A DNA stretch of 64,000 bases from Bernardetia sp. MNP-M8 (GCF_037126285.1 NZ_CP147012.1:682001-746000); one strand, 5' to 3'. Shown: positions 1-9,831, counted from the stretch's first letter. Translations and numbers: made by a program. The notes: generated by a model not told the origin, from the letters alone.

Positions 1-615
1 AAACTTGTTTTTGATGTAGGTGCTAATTATGGAACCCACTCTATATTGTTTTTGGCAAACGGAATTCCTACTATTACATTTGAACCTAATCCAGCTTGTT
101 ATGATAGCTTCGACAAAATGGCAACTATCAATAATTTAAATTATAATTTAGAAAAAGTAGCTGTAGGAGATAAAGAAAGTAGAGAAACGCTTATTTTTCC
201 AGAAAAAGACACTTGGCTAGGAAGTATTACAAAAGAATATGCCTCTACGATTAATACTTTCGAAAAAGTAAAAAGTATTGAGATAGATGTAATTACGCTA
301 GATAATTATACTAAATCAAAAAATAGTATACCTGATTTTATAAAGATAGATACAGAAGGTTTCGAAATAAATGTAATTGAAGGTGCAAAAAATCTATTAC
401 AAAATAATCCTATTATCATTACTTTTGAGTGTATAAAGGAAGAAGAAAAAAAACAATTGTTTGACCAATTTGATAATATCAATTATCAAATTCATCAACT
501 ACAAAACATATCTAAAAAACCTTTAAGTAAAAATGATTTTATTCAATCAACGTATGTAAACTTTTTGGCAATTAACTCTGAACATCCAGCTTTGGAATCA
601 AGCTTATTTGAATAA
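1..615 (+). CDS. FkbM family methyltransferase, 5' end cut off by the window
   Basis: SAM-dependent O-methyltransferase of the FkbM type, a family that often modifies sugars or polyketides. The reading frame is open from base 1, and the residues FDVGANYG near the very start form the glycine-rich SAM-binding motif, so the true start lies upstream of the window. Further motifs are FEPNP (end of the second strand), the acidic IKIDTEGFE and VIEGA stretch typical of FkbM proteins, and ITFEC. About 205 residues are present and only a short N-terminal part is missing. A glycosyltransferase lies convergently 8 bases away, suggesting a surface-glycan locus. The family is clear; the substrate is unknown. 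Confidence 0.85.
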   Translation, partial: KLVFDVGANYGTHSILFLANGIPTITFEPNPACYDSFDKMATINNLNYNLEKVAVGDKESRETLIFPEKDTWLGSITKEYASTINTFEKVKSIEIDVITLDNYTKSKNSIPDFIKIDTEGFEINVIEGAKNLLQNNPIIITFECIKEEEKKQLFDQFDNINYQIHQLQNISKKPLSKNDFIQSTYVNFLAINSEHPALESSLFE

Positions 616-623
616 TTAATTTT

Positions 624-1877
624 TCAGAATTTCCAAGCCTGCCCATTTTCACCATACAAACTTTCATAAACACGATGAGCAATTTGAAAACCTCTATATT
701 TTTCTGCAACTCCTCTTATCTTTTGATGTAAGTCTGTTTCTTCTTTATGAATCAATAGTTCATTTATTTCTTCTGCAATTCGTAAGTATTCTTTTTCAGT
801 AAATTCATTCATAATAGAACCAATTTTATATTTTTCTATTGTCTGCGAATCATCTGAAATATTTGGTGTAATAACAACAGGAAGCCCCATAGACCAGTAT
901 TCACCTGTTTTTATGGGTGTTCCATAGCGTTTTGAAGCAGCAGGCTTAAATGGCGTAACTCCAAAATCTCCTAAACCAATATAAGCTGGGATATGCTCAT
1001 GAAAAACAAATTGTGTAGTAACGATATTTCTATCCAAACCACTCACTTTGCAATACAAATTTATTTCCTCTTCTTTGTGAGAAGTAAGGATTAATACTCT
1101 AAATTTATCTCCCCAATAATTATGACAGACTTTCCAAAAATCAAAGATTTCTTTTTCTAAGTATGAGCTTCCAAACTTTCCTGCATAGACACTTACTATT
1201 TTATCTTTCAATCCTAGCTCTTCCAAAAGTTTTGGGTCTTTTCTTTTATTAAAATCAAATAAATTCAAATCTACACAAGCAGGTTTTGACTCCAAACAAC
1301 GCTTGGAAACATCCACTCCATATCTAGTTGCAGCATAGTTTTGCATTTCATTGACACAAGGAATAAAAGCAGAAGCATGTTTTGCTTCCATTTTCTCTAA
1401 GTTCCAAAGAATTTGAAAAGCACGACTATTTTTTGTCCAAGTATTACTTTCTAGCATCGTTTCTGCGTGAGGTTCAAAGCTATCAATAATTAGTTTTTTT
1501 CCTGTTATTTTGGATAAAATAAACCCACCTGCTCCTGCTGTTACACAAAAAGGATGTATAAATCGTATATTTTTTGCATATATTGTTTTTACTAAGGTAC
1601 TAATTATTCTTATCCAGTTGAGCATAGCACGAGTTCCGAAAGGATAATACGGAAAATCTAACAAATGAATATCAAATTCGTTTTGAAGATGTTGTTTTAC
1701 GTCATTTTTTTGCTCCTCACTCATTTTGAAATGAGGTTGTTCTAATGTCATTAAATATATTTTACTATCTTTTGGTAAATATTTTTTCATAATTTTGACG
1801 TAAGGCAACGTATAAGTTTGCATTAGTGCATCTCTAAATGAAAAAAATGTCGGTATAAGAATATGAGCAGGCTTCAA
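624..1877 (-). CDS. glycosyltransferase, GT-B/GT4-like
   Basis: A 417-residue protein that resembles GT-B fold glycosyltransferases, which transfer a sugar from an activated nucleotide sugar onto a glycan or lipid acceptor. The C-terminal half shows the family pattern: VYAGKFGSSYLEKE, then a donor-site region with GTPIKTGEYWSMGLPVV, in which the E and the GLPVV strand match the usual glutamate-containing donor motif. There is no signal peptide or obvious membrane segment, so it should act in the cytoplasm or at the inner membrane face. It converges with the FkbM methyltransferase. The specific sugar cannot be told. Confidence 0.75.
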   Translation of the reverse strand: MKPAHILIPTFFSFRDALMQTYTLPYVKIMKKYLPKDSKIYLMTLEQPHFKMSEEQKNDVKQHLQNEFDIHLLDFPYYPFGTRAMLNWIRIISTLVKTIYAKNIRFIHPFCVTAGAGGFILSKITGKKLIIDSFEPHAETMLESNTWTKNSRAFQILWNLEKMEAKHASAFIPCVNEMQNYAATRYGVDVSKRCLESKPACVDLNLFDFNKRKDPKLLEELGLKDKIVSVYAGKFGSSYLEKEIFDFWKVCHNYWGDKFRVLILTSHKEEEINLYCKVSGLDRNIVTTQFVFHEHIPAYIGLGDFGVTPFKPAASKRYGTPIKTGEYWSMGLPVVITPNISDDSQTIEKYKIGSIMNEFTEKEYLRIAEEINELLIHKEETDLHQKIRGVAEKYRGFQIAHRVYESLYGENGQAWKF

Positions 1878-2020
1878 GATAATTATAAATGATTAATGGT
1901 GAATTGTTAATGGTAAACTTACACAAAAACAAAATGCTTTAATTATTCTAAATTTTTCACAATTAAATGATAAATTCGTTATTCATTCTAACTTCAAAAA
2001 TCTAAAATCTATTTTTTTAT

Positions 2021-2461
2021 ATGAAATTCCTCACAAAATTAAGCGTATTATTTACATTTTCCCTATTTGCTTTTTTATTAATGGCTTGCCAGACTGAAGA
2101 TATTATGAAAAAAGTTGTTGGTGTTACTTGGATTCGTTCTTTCGAAGACGATAAAGATGGCACACAAGCCTACCGACCAGAAACCTATGAATTTCCTCCT
2201 GCTCGTGGGCGTGAAGGATGGAGATTTGAAGAAGATGGAACACTTACAAAACAAGCCATTGCACCAACAGATGGCTATATATCTCAACGAGGAAAATGGA
2301 ACTTTTATACTCAAAAAGGCAAACCTATTTTAGATATTATCTTAGAAATTGTTCAAGAAGACATAGACAAAAAACAAGATGAAAAAGTACAAAAATTGAA
2401 GTATGAAGTTATTTCAGCTTCTGATTCTATTTTTTTTGTAAGACCAATGGACGAAAACTAA
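2021..2461 (+). CDS. small lipoprotein of unknown function
   Basis: A 146-residue protein with a lipoprotein signal peptide: a hydrophobic core followed by the lipobox LLMAC, cleaved before Cys23. The mature part contains FEEDGTL, GKWNFYTQKGKPILDII and a later strand ending SIFFVRPMDEN, resembling small beta-sheet proteins of the lipocalin-like type common in Bacteroidota, but I do not recognise a named family. It is probably anchored in the outer membrane facing the periplasm. A stem-loop follows at 2477-2512. It sits just upstream of the ion channel gene with a 72-base gap. Confidence 0.7.
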   Translation: MKFLTKLSVLFTFSLFAFLLMACQTEDIMKKVVGVTWIRSFEDDKDGTQAYRPETYEFPPARGREGWRFEEDGTLTKQAIAPTDGYISQRGKWNFYTQKGKPILDIILEIVQEDIDKKQDEKVQKLKYEVISASDSIFFVRPMDEN

Positions 2462-2476
2462 ACTTATTGTATTTGC

Positions 2477-2512
2477 AAAATGCAGGAATAGTCTAAATTA
2501 TTTCTGCATTTT
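2477..2512 (+). terminator. stem-loop after the lipoprotein gene
   Basis: AAAATGCAG at 2477-2485 pairs with CTGCATTTT at 2504-2512. It lies 15 bases after the stop and is followed by T-rich sequence. The position suits an intrinsic terminator. Confidence 0.55.
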
Positions 2513-2533
2513 ACTCATTTTAGAAACTAATTT

Positions 2534-3463
2534 ATGAATTACTCTACTTTCAGAATACGAATTTACACTATTATAGAACGTGGTGAAAAACACGATAAAA
2601 AAAGTGTTTATTTTGACTATTTCATAATTATACTAGTTCTTTTAAGTGTCATTTCTACTATTTGGGAGTCCCATTCGACAAAAATTGGAGGAAAAGATTA
2701 TAAAGTCTTTTTTGATTTTTTCGAATTTTTTTCTATTGCTATTTTTACGATAGAATATTTACTTCGCCTTTGGACTGCACCTCTCAAATATCCTCACCTC
2801 TCTACTTGGAAAGCCTATCTAAAATATATTTTTTCTTTTATTGCGCTCATAGATTTACTAGCCATTCTGCCGTTTTATTTACCCTTTTTGGGAGTAGAAG
2901 ACCTACGTCTTTTGAGAATGATGCGATTACTTCGACTCTTACGTGTCTTTAAACTCAACCGTTATTCTCGTGCCTTAAACCTCGTTTCAGATGTCTTAAA
3001 AGAAAAAGGGGAAGAACTTGTAACAACTGTGTTTTTTGCATTGATTTTACTTTTAGTCTCTTCAACATTGATGTATTATGTAGAACATGAAACCAACCCT
3101 GAAGGGTTTCCTAATATTATTGCTACGCTTTGGTGGGCTGTTGTTACGCTCACTACGGTAGGTTATGGCGATGTTGTCCCTGTAACGATGCTAGGGAAAA
3201 TACTAAATGGAGCAACTGCTCTTATCGGAATTGGCGTGGTTGCACTTCCCACCAGTATTTTGAGTGCTGGTTTTTTAGAAAAAGTAGAAGAACGCAAAAA
3301 AGCTGAAAAAGAAGCTAAAAAACAAATCGAAAAACAGCTTTTACAAGAACTAAAAGAACGAAATGGAGAAATAGAAAAAGAAGAATCAGAAAACTCTACT
3401 ACTCATTCTACAACTCTTTGTTATTGTCCTCACTGTGGAGGGAAATTGCCTGAAATAAATTGA
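2534..3463 (+). CDS. voltage-gated-type potassium channel
   Basis: A 309-residue six-helix cation channel subunit. S1 to S3 lie in about the first 130 residues. The arginine-rich voltage-sensor helix S4 is obvious (RLLRMMRLLRLLRVFKL). The pore helix and potassium selectivity filter TTVGYGD follow at about residues 207-213, then the S6 helix. A highly charged Lys/Glu-rich coiled-coil tail (about residues 250-285) leads to a C-terminal cysteine cluster CYCPHC that looks like half of a zinc ribbon. The subunit is expected to form a tetramer in the inner membrane. The channel assignment is firm; gating and physiological role are not visible. Confidence 0.9.
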   Translation: MNYSTFRIRIYTIIERGEKHDKKSVYFDYFIIILVLLSVISTIWESHSTKIGGKDYKVFFDFFEFFSIAIFTIEYLLRLWTAPLKYPHLSTWKAYLKYIFSFIALIDLLAILPFYLPFLGVEDLRLLRMMRLLRLLRVFKLNRYSRALNLVSDVLKEKGEELVTTVFFALILLLVSSTLMYYVEHETNPEGFPNIIATLWWAVVTLTTVGYGDVVPVTMLGKILNGATALIGIGVVALPTSILSAGFLEKVEERKKAEKEAKKQIEKQLLQELKERNGEIEKEESENSTTHSTTLCYCPHCGGKLPEIN

Positions 3464-3497
3464 AAATATTCAATGGATTTTTGATATAAGTTTCACA

Positions 3498-3678
3498 ATG
3501 AATAAAGAAGAATACAAAACAGTAAGTCAAGAAGATAAACTAAAATATTGGTCAGACACACTTACAAAAAATCAAAACACTTGAACCAAATATAGAAGAG
3601 CTACTAAAAGAAGTTATTGCAAGATACTGGAAAAATTATTGGAACGAACAAAAAATATGGAAAGCATCAGAAACCTAA
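3498..3678 (+). pseudogene. small ORF broken by a one-base frameshift in an A run
   Basis: An ATG at 3498 opens 28 codons, ending at a TGA at 3582. Shifting by one base in the six-A run at 3566-3571 joins this to an open frame that ends at TAA 3676. With five A's instead of six, the product would be a 59-residue acidic, tryptophan-rich peptide containing SQEDKLKYWSDTL and then EELLKEVIARYWKNYW. The two halves look like one protein, so this is either a broken gene or a sequencing error. I recognise no family. Confidence 0.45.
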
Positions 3679-3901
3679 ATTCTCTACTTTATCTTATCTC
3701 ACTATTAAAGATTCTATCCTCTCAAAAAACTCATTCATCTAACTTAATTTACATATTATCAATAATTTACTTAGATAATTGATAAAAAATGCTAACTTAG
3801 ACTTGTAAAGTTTAAAAGAAGCATGTACTTTGCCTAATAAACCTTAAAACTAGCATTAACTAGTTTTTCAAGAAATGAGATAATAACTTAAAACTTCCCT
3901 T
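3679..3901. other. intergenic stretch before the cheR signalling cluster
   Basis: AT-rich and non-coding. It carries the likely promoter of the downstream cluster at 3803-3832; nothing else is recognised. Confidence 0.5.
3803..3832 (+). promoter_or_regulatory. Bacteroidota-type promoter for the cheR cluster
   Basis: TTG at 3803-3805 and TACTTTG at 3826-3832 are separated by 20 bases, matching the Bacteroidota -33/-7 pattern (TTG, then TAnnTTTG) with the final hexamer nearly complete. The leader to the ATG at 3902 would be roughly 60 bases. Confidence 0.5.
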
Positions 3902-4738
3902 ATGTCTGCAAATATGGGCGAAATAGAAATAGCCGAACTACGCAAACTGACGACTTTCATCAAAGATAAATTTGATTATAACTTTAAAGATTATGCTATG
4001 TCGTCTTTTCGAAGACGTATTAAGCGTATGCTTGACTTGTATAAACTTCAAACTGTCGACGAACTAATTCATATTTTAAATACAAAAGAAGGATTTTTTG
4101 AGGAGTTTGTTTCTGAATTGACTGTAAATGTTACTGAAATGTTTCGTGACCCTACTTTTTGGCGTGTCTTACGTGAGCATATCATTCCTAACATTATGCT
4201 CAATCATAACAAAATAAGCATTTGGCATGCAGGCTGCTCGTCAGGAGAAGAAATTGTTTCTATGTCTATTGTTTTAGATGAGATGGGAATTTTGGATAAG
4301 GCTAAAATTGTAGCGACAGATATTGACCGTTCTATTATTGCAAAAGCAAAAGAAGGGCGTTATCCTCTAAAACACATGGAGGTAAACCGTAAGAATTATT
4401 TGCGTTATCAAGGTAAATATTCTTTAGAAAAATATTATACAGAAGTCGGTTCAGAAGCTGTAATTAATAAGTCTCTTTTAGAAAATGTATCGTATCGCAA
4501 ACACGATTTGGTACAAGGAAGTGTTTTTTCAAAGTTTGATTTAGTTTTGTGTAGAAATGTAATGATTTATTTTAATCAAACTCTACAAAATCAGGTGTTA
4601 CACCGTTTGCATGAGAGTTTATTCAAATATGGATATTTGGTAATTGGCTCAAAGGAATCTTTAATTTGGTGTGATATTGCACATAAATTCATTGTTGTCA
4701 ATAATGAAGAGAAAATTTATAAGAAAATTAAAGATTAA
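3902..4738 (+). CDS. cheR: CheR-type protein-glutamate methyltransferase
   Basis: A 278-residue CheR methyltransferase, which transfers methyl groups from SAM to glutamates of chemoreceptor-like proteins. An N-terminal helical domain (about residues 1-75, with FRRRIKRML and ELTVNVTEMFRDP) precedes the catalytic domain. The SAM-binding motif HAGCSSGEE, the ATDID strand end and FDLVLCRNVMIYF are all present. Length is normal for the family. The next gene encodes the matching methylesterase, but no chemoreceptor, CheA or CheW is in the window. The pair may therefore serve the neighbouring sensor proteins rather than classical chemotaxis (inference). Confidence 0.92.
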   Translation: MSANMGEIEIAELRKLTTFIKDKFDYNFKDYAMSSFRRRIKRMLDLYKLQTVDELIHILNTKEGFFEEFVSELTVNVTEMFRDPTFWRVLREHIIPNIMLNHNKISIWHAGCSSGEEIVSMSIVLDEMGILDKAKIVATDIDRSIIAKAKEGRYPLKHMEVNRKNYLRYQGKYSLEKYYTEVGSEAVINKSLLENVSYRKHDLVQGSVFSKFDLVLCRNVMIYFNQTLQNQVLHRLHESLFKYGYLVIGSKESLIWCDIAHKFIVVNNEEKIYKKIKD

Positions 4739-4846
4739 TCTATTTCTTTATTTTCAATAATCTGATTTCTAAATTATACATTTCATTTTGTATAAAAATA
4801 TTTAACTATTCTTTTTTAAGCTACTAGCAAGCTAATTTTGAGCTAA

Positions 4847-5446
4847 ATGGTAAAAGAAACACATATTACAAATAAGTACAAGGCAATCGTAATTGGAGGT
4901 TCAGCAGGAAGTTTTCAGCCTATGGTTCAGATTCTTTCTTCTATTCCTCGTGAGTTTCCATTGCCTATATTTCTGTGTTTGCATCGGCTCAAACATGTAC
5001 GTCATGGTTTTGTAGAAGCTCTTTCTATAAAAAGTCAGAAAGAAATCATTGAACCCATGGACAAAGAAAGTATTAAAAAAGGACTTGTTTATTTAGCTCC
5101 AGCTAACTATCACATGGCAGTAGAATTAGGAAATTCTGTATCTCTAAACACAGAAGATTTAATAAACAACTCTCGTCCTGCAATAGATATTACTTTTGAG
5201 TCGGCTGCTTATGTCTATCGTGACAAACTTATAGGTATTTTACTTTCAGGAGCAAATAAAGATGGTGCAGCAGGAATGCAAAAAATAAAATATAGAAAAG
5301 GTCTTACTATTATTCAAGATATTGAAGAAAGTATGATTAATGCAATGCCATTGGCTGCAAAAAATATCGTAGATATTGATTATGAATTAAAGGTAGATGA
5401 AATTATAAGTTTTTTATTGAAACTAAATAAAATCTATCAACAATAA
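4847..5446 (+). CDS. cheB: CheB-type methylesterase without a receiver domain
   Basis: A 199-residue protein made only of the CheB catalytic domain, which removes methyl groups from receptor glutamates or deamidates glutamines. The family triad is visible: Ser19 in GGSAGS, His46 in LHRL, and Asp139 in LLSGANKDGAAGM. The usual N-terminal phosphoacceptor receiver domain is absent, so activity cannot be controlled by phosphorylation in the classical way. It follows cheR by 108 bases on the same strand. The assignment is good; the target proteins are unknown. Confidence 0.88.
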   Translation: MVKETHITNKYKAIVIGGSAGSFQPMVQILSSIPREFPLPIFLCLHRLKHVRHGFVEALSIKSQKEIIEPMDKESIKKGLVYLAPANYHMAVELGNSVSLNTEDLINNSRPAIDITFESAAYVYRDKLIGILLSGANKDGAAGMQKIKYRKGLTIIQDIEESMINAMPLAAKNIVDIDYELKVDEIISFLLKLNKIYQQ

Positions 5447-5506
5447 ACACAAAAAATGTAGCATGCTCTTTAAGAGTGTAAAAGGAATTAAAATTTTTAA
5501 GAATAA

Positions 5507-6295
5507 ATGAAAAAATTCTTTCAAAATAGCATTTGGTTTGGTTTGGCTGTAGGAATATATGCCATTGGTATTTTTGTATCTGGATTTTTATTACTTAGAT
5601 TAAGTGAGACAATTTCAGGGGCAGGAATTTCAGATGAAAACAGTAACTTTTTGATGATTTTTATCCTTTCAGAACTGTTATTAGGACTTATTCTAATGGT
5701 TGCTTTTTATGTACAATGGCAACGCAAGCAAGCACAAGGAGATATTATATATGTAGATAGATATGTAAATGAAGACACACAAGAATCAGAAATAACCACA
5801 AAAACTTCAGATTGGAATAACGAAAGAATCATTTTATCAAATATTCTCAAAAATCCTAATAAATCACAGTCTGCAAATGATATTCTTAAACATATTTGTA
5901 ATGAATTAGAAGCTGTTTCAGGAGCATTTTATATAGCTCATATAGAAACAGACTCAAGAAAAATTGAACTCGTAGCTGCTTATGCCTTTGCTTTGCCTGA
6001 TAGTCACACATTATTTTATGAATTTGGAGAAGGAATTGCTGGACAAGTAGCTAAAATAGCACAAAAAACATATATTAAAAATATTCCAAAAGGGTATCTA
6101 AATGTACTTTCCGGTTTAGGAGAAAGCCAACCTTCTGTTCTTTTGGCTGTTCCAATTCAACAAGACAATACAAAAAAAGACATAAAAGAAAATCCTGTAA
6201 AAGGAGTAATTGAACTCGCTTCATTCAAGGATTTTACCAACTCAGAGAAAGAATACATAGATAAAGTGGCTGATTTAGTTGCCAAACATTTATAA
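5507..6295 (+). CDS. membrane-anchored GAF-domain protein
   Basis: A 262-residue protein with two N-terminal transmembrane helices (about residues 9-33 and 47-71) and a cytoplasmic GAF sensor domain from about residue 105 to the end. The GAF part includes FGEGIAGQVA, then SVLLAVPIQ and VIELASFKDF, strongly echoing the GAF domain of the next gene product. It has no output domain, so it may be a partner or adaptor for the following phosphatase. It lies between cheB and the large sensor phosphatase on the same strand. GAF ligand unknown. Confidence 0.8.
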   Translation: MKKFFQNSIWFGLAVGIYAIGIFVSGFLLLRLSETISGAGISDENSNFLMIFILSELLLGLILMVAFYVQWQRKQAQGDIIYVDRYVNEDTQESEITTKTSDWNNERIILSNILKNPNKSQSANDILKHICNELEAVSGAFYIAHIETDSRKIELVAAYAFALPDSHTLFYEFGEGIAGQVAKIAQKTYIKNIPKGYLNVLSGLGESQPSVLLAVPIQQDNTKKDIKENPVKGVIELASFKDFTNSEKEYIDKVADLVAKHL

Positions 6296-6363
6296 AATTT
6301 AAAATTATTGTTTACTTTTAAGAATAAATCTAACCTGTTAATTATTCTTTTTAATTAATTTCT

Positions 6364-9300
6364 ATGCGCAATCGATTCAGCATTCGTAACAAAATCACGA
6401 CACTACTCTTGGCAGTGGTGCTTATGGCTGCATTGGTACTTAGTTTAGTTTCATACAATAGGGGTAAAGAAGCTGTCGAACAGCGTTATTGGCAAAACCT
6501 TAAAGTAATCAATACACTTAAGAGCAAAGAAATCCAAGGTGTTTTTTCACAAATTAGTTCTCATGTTGGTTTACTTCAAGAATATTCGGCTGTCTTACAA
6601 TCACTTCGTAGTGTAAATACAATTAATGAAAATAAATACACAGACACACTACAAAGTAAACTTAGAAATCAATTAGATGACTCTTTGCTTCCGTTTCAAA
6701 AGACGTATAATTACCCAAATTTAGTTTTGGTAAATAAAGATGGGCGAATAATTTATAAAACCAATCCAGCAGCTGATTATCTCATTTTTGGTAGAATATA
6801 TGACCGTTATCAAGTTCTCTTAACTCATGCCAATGATGGTATTTATTTTAATGAACCAAGAATAGCAAAAGAGCTTTCAGGTACTCCTAGCAGAATGGAA
6901 GCTATTGCACCTATTTATGACCCTAAACAAAATTATTTAATTATCGGATATATCATCGCAGAACTTGATATGGACGTAGTTTATGATGTAGTGGCAGACA
7001 CAACAGGATTAGGACAAACAGGAGAAATTGTTTTAGCAAGGCAAAAAAGTGCTACTACACTTACCTTTTTGAATGACTTGAAGGAACAGAGAGCCAATAC
7101 ACCCAAAATTATAGGAGATGGGAAAGCTGAAGGCTTAGAAAGAGCTTTAAAAGAAAAAACAACAGGATACGGATTTTCAATAGATTATAAAGGAACTGAA
7201 ACTCTTGCAGCATGGAATTATATCGAACCTGTTGGTTGGGGAATAGTAACTCAAGTAGACAAAAGTGCTGTTGAAAGTGATCTGAATGGACTTGTTATCG
7301 CATTTATATTGACAGGAGCAGTTATTATTATTGTAGCTGGTGGTCTTGCTTTTGGTTTTTCTACTGTCCTTACTCGTCCTATTGAAAGGCTACAAGTAGT
7401 ATTAGGAATCGTAGCAAAAGGAGAATTACCAAAAGAAATTAAGAGAGAAACCAATGATGAGATTGGTCAGATGACAGAAGCTGTCAATAATTTGGTTCAA
7501 GCTCTAAAACGAACGGCAGACTTTGCCTATCAAATTGGAAAAGGAAACTATAAAGCCTCTTTTCGTCCAATGGGAAACAATGATACCTTTGGTAATGCCT
7601 TGATTACAATGCGAGATAGCATTCAAGAAGCTGATAGTAAAGACAAACAAAGAAACTGGATTGTATCAGGTGTTGCAGAAGTAGGACAAATTTTGCGTGA
7701 ATATCAAACTATTGAACTTCTTTCAGAAAAAATTATAGCTTTTATCACAGAAAAAATAAATGCTGTTCAGGGTAGCTTTTATGTTGTAGAAGAAGATGAA
7801 ATTACACAAGAAAATACAATTGAAGTAAGTGCAACCTATGCCTATCACAAAAGAAAATACCTTAAAAAATCATTTCGTTTTGCAGAAGGACTAGTTGGGC
7901 AAGCAGCCATTGAGCAAGATATTATCCTTCGTACAGAAATTCCTGATAACTATATGACCATTAGTTCAGGACTTTTAGGAGAACAAAAGCCTAAAGCACT
8001 ACTTATTGTCCCTCTAATTACTGATGAGAAAGTATATGGAGTGATGGAATTTGCAGGTCTTTCTCGTTTTACGGATACAGAAGTAAATTTTGTTCGTGAG
8101 ATTAGTATCATCATTGCAAGAACAATTTTTAATATAAAAGTAAACGATCGTACTATTTCTCTTCTTCAGGAATCTCAACAAATGAGTGAAGAACTTCAAT
8201 TACAACAGGAAGTTTTGCGTCAAAATGCTGAAGAAATGGAATCGACACAAGAAGAACTCCGTAAATCCAATGCACGACTAGAAGAGCAAATTTTGGAAGT
8301 AAATCGTACTCAAAAACGTATGCAGGTACTATTAGAAAATGCCTCAGAGGTAATTACGATTTATGAAAAAAATGGAAAAGTACGTTATATAAGTCCTTCA
8401 ATAGAATCTATTTTAGGTTATGAGCAGTCTGAACTTATAGGAACAAATGATGTAGATAATGTTCAAGAAGGTAGTAAGGATGCTTTTAGACAACTTTTTG
8501 AAAACCTTTTGGAACATCCAGACGAAAATATTACCATTCAATACGAATATCGTAAGAAAAATGGTGATGCTGTTTGGCTAGAAGCCACAGGAACAAACCG
8601 TTTGAGCGACCCAGCTATCAGAGGAATCGTTATAAACTCTAGAGACATTACAGAGCGAAGACGTGCCGAACAAGAATCCCGTATGCGTGGACAAATGCAA
8701 GCACTATCTGAAAACTCACCTGACCTTATCATGCGTATTAATCCAGAAGGAAAGATTTTTTACATCAATCCAACTATTAAGAACCTTACAGGTTTAGAAC
8801 CTTCTACACTGACAAATAAAATGATGAGAGGTTCGGAATTACCTATTGCCATTGTTAAAAGAATAGAAGAAATTACAGAAAAAGTAAATCGAACAGGAAA
8901 CAAAGTTCTTAGAGAATTAGAAATTGATTCGGTTGCAGGTGAGCGTGTCATGCAAACAACAGCCATTCCAGAATATAATGATCAAGCCTATTTAGAATCT
9001 ATTTTGGTCGTTTCTCATGATATTACCGAACGCAAACGAACTGAGTTTGAGGTAAGAGAAACCAACCGTAAAATATCAGAAAGCATCAATTATGCAAGAC
9101 GTATTCAAGGTGCTATCTTGCCTGAAAGTCGTCATTTGCAAAGTATTTTTCCAGATTCATTTATCTTTTACAAGCCTAGAGATATTGTAAGTGGAGATTT
9201 TCCTTGGTATGTACAAAAAGGTGATGATGTATATATTGCAGCTGTTGATTGTACAGGACATGGAGTACCAGGAGCTTTGATTTCACTTATTGGTTATTTT

Positions 9301-9831
9301 ATTCTAAATGAAATCTTGAGTTCTAGTCAAACGGTTCTATCTCCAGCTCAAATATTAGACAGACTTAATAAAGGAGTAGCTCAAACATTAAGACAAGATA
9401 CTGAAGGAAATACAAAAGATGGTATGGATATCGCTCTTTGTCGTATTAATAGAAAGCAAAACAAAGTAGAATTTGCTGGAGCGCATCGTCCTTTGTATAT
9501 TTTACCAAAAGAAGGGAAATTAATACAGATAAAAGGTGATAGAAAGCCAATTGGTGGAGGTGCTATTTATAGCAAGTCTGATGATTTTAATAATCATAGT
9601 CAAAAAATTTCAAAAGGAGATTCAATTTATATTTTCTCTGATGGTCTGCCTGATCAATTTGGAGGAGATGAGGATAAAAAGTTTTCATCTAAGCAAATTA
9701 GAGATATTTTGGTAGAAAACAGAACACAAAATATGGAAGAAATGCACCTTACCTTCGAAACTCATTTTGAGAAGTGGATGGGTAATAGCAAACAAATCGA
9801 TGATATTTTGATGATAGGTATTAAGTTTTAA
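6364..9831 (+). CDS. SiaA-like sensor PP2C phosphatase (dCache-HAMP-GAF-PAS-PAS-SpoIIE)
   Basis: A 1155-residue membrane sensor with a serine/threonine phosphatase output. From the N-terminus: one membrane helix (about 15-35), a periplasmic dCache-like sensor (to about 305), a second helix (about 310-335), a HAMP region (about 336-420), a GAF domain (about 430-600), a coiled coil (600-650), two PAS domains (about 655-770 and 775-890), then a SpoIIE-type PP2C domain (about 900-1155). Phosphatase motifs are VSGDF, AAVDCTGHGVPGAL, DGMDIALC and FSDGLPDQFGG, with the metal-binding aspartates retained. SiaB- and SiaC-type genes follow, so its likely substrate is the SiaC-like phosphoprotein (inference from the Pseudomonas SiaABC system). 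Confidence 0.88.
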   Translation: MRNRFSIRNKITTLLLAVVLMAALVLSLVSYNRGKEAVEQRYWQNLKVINTLKSKEIQGVFSQISSHVGLLQEYSAVLQSLRSVNTINENKYTDTLQSKLRNQLDDSLLPFQKTYNYPNLVLVNKDGRIIYKTNPAADYLIFGRIYDRYQVLLTHANDGIYFNEPRIAKELSGTPSRMEAIAPIYDPKQNYLIIGYIIAELDMDVVYDVVADTTGLGQTGEIVLARQKSATTLTFLNDLKEQRANTPKIIGDGKAEGLERALKEKTTGYGFSIDYKGTETLAAWNYIEPVGWGIVTQVDKSAVESDLNGLVIAFILTGAVIIIVAGGLAFGFSTVLTRPIERLQVVLGIVAKGELPKEIKRETNDEIGQMTEAVNNLVQALKRTADFAYQIGKGNYKASFRPMGNNDTFGNALITMRDSIQEADSKDKQRNWIVSGVAEVGQILREYQTIELLSEKIIAFITEKINAVQGSFYVVEEDEITQENTIEVSATYAYHKRKYLKKSFRFAEGLVGQAAIEQDIILRTEIPDNYMTISSGLLGEQKPKALLIVPLITDEKVYGVMEFAGLSRFTDTEVNFVREISIIIARTIFNIKVNDRTISLLQESQQMSEELQLQQEVLRQNAEEMESTQEELRKSNARLEEQILEVNRTQKRMQVLLENASEVITIYEKNGKVRYISPSIESILGYEQSELIGTNDVDNVQEGSKDAFRQLFENLLEHPDENITIQYEYRKKNGDAVWLEATGTNRLSDPAIRGIVINSRDITERRRAEQESRMRGQMQALSENSPDLIMRINPEGKIFYINPTIKNLTGLEPSTLTNKMMRGSELPIAIVKRIEEITEKVNRTGNKVLRELEIDSVAGERVMQTTAIPEYNDQAYLESILVVSHDITERKRTEFEVRETNRKISESINYARRIQGAILPESRHLQSIFPDSFIFYKPRDIVSGDFPWYVQKGDDVYIAAVDCTGHGVPGALISLIGYFILNEILSSSQTVLSPAQILDRLNKGVAQTLRQDTEGNTKDGMDIALCRINRKQNKVEFAGAHRPLYILPKEGKLIQIKGDRKPIGGGAIYSKSDDFNNHSQKISKGDSIYIFSDGLPDQFGGDEDKKFSSKQIRDILVENRTQNMEEMHLTFETHFEKWMGNSKQIDDILMIGIKF

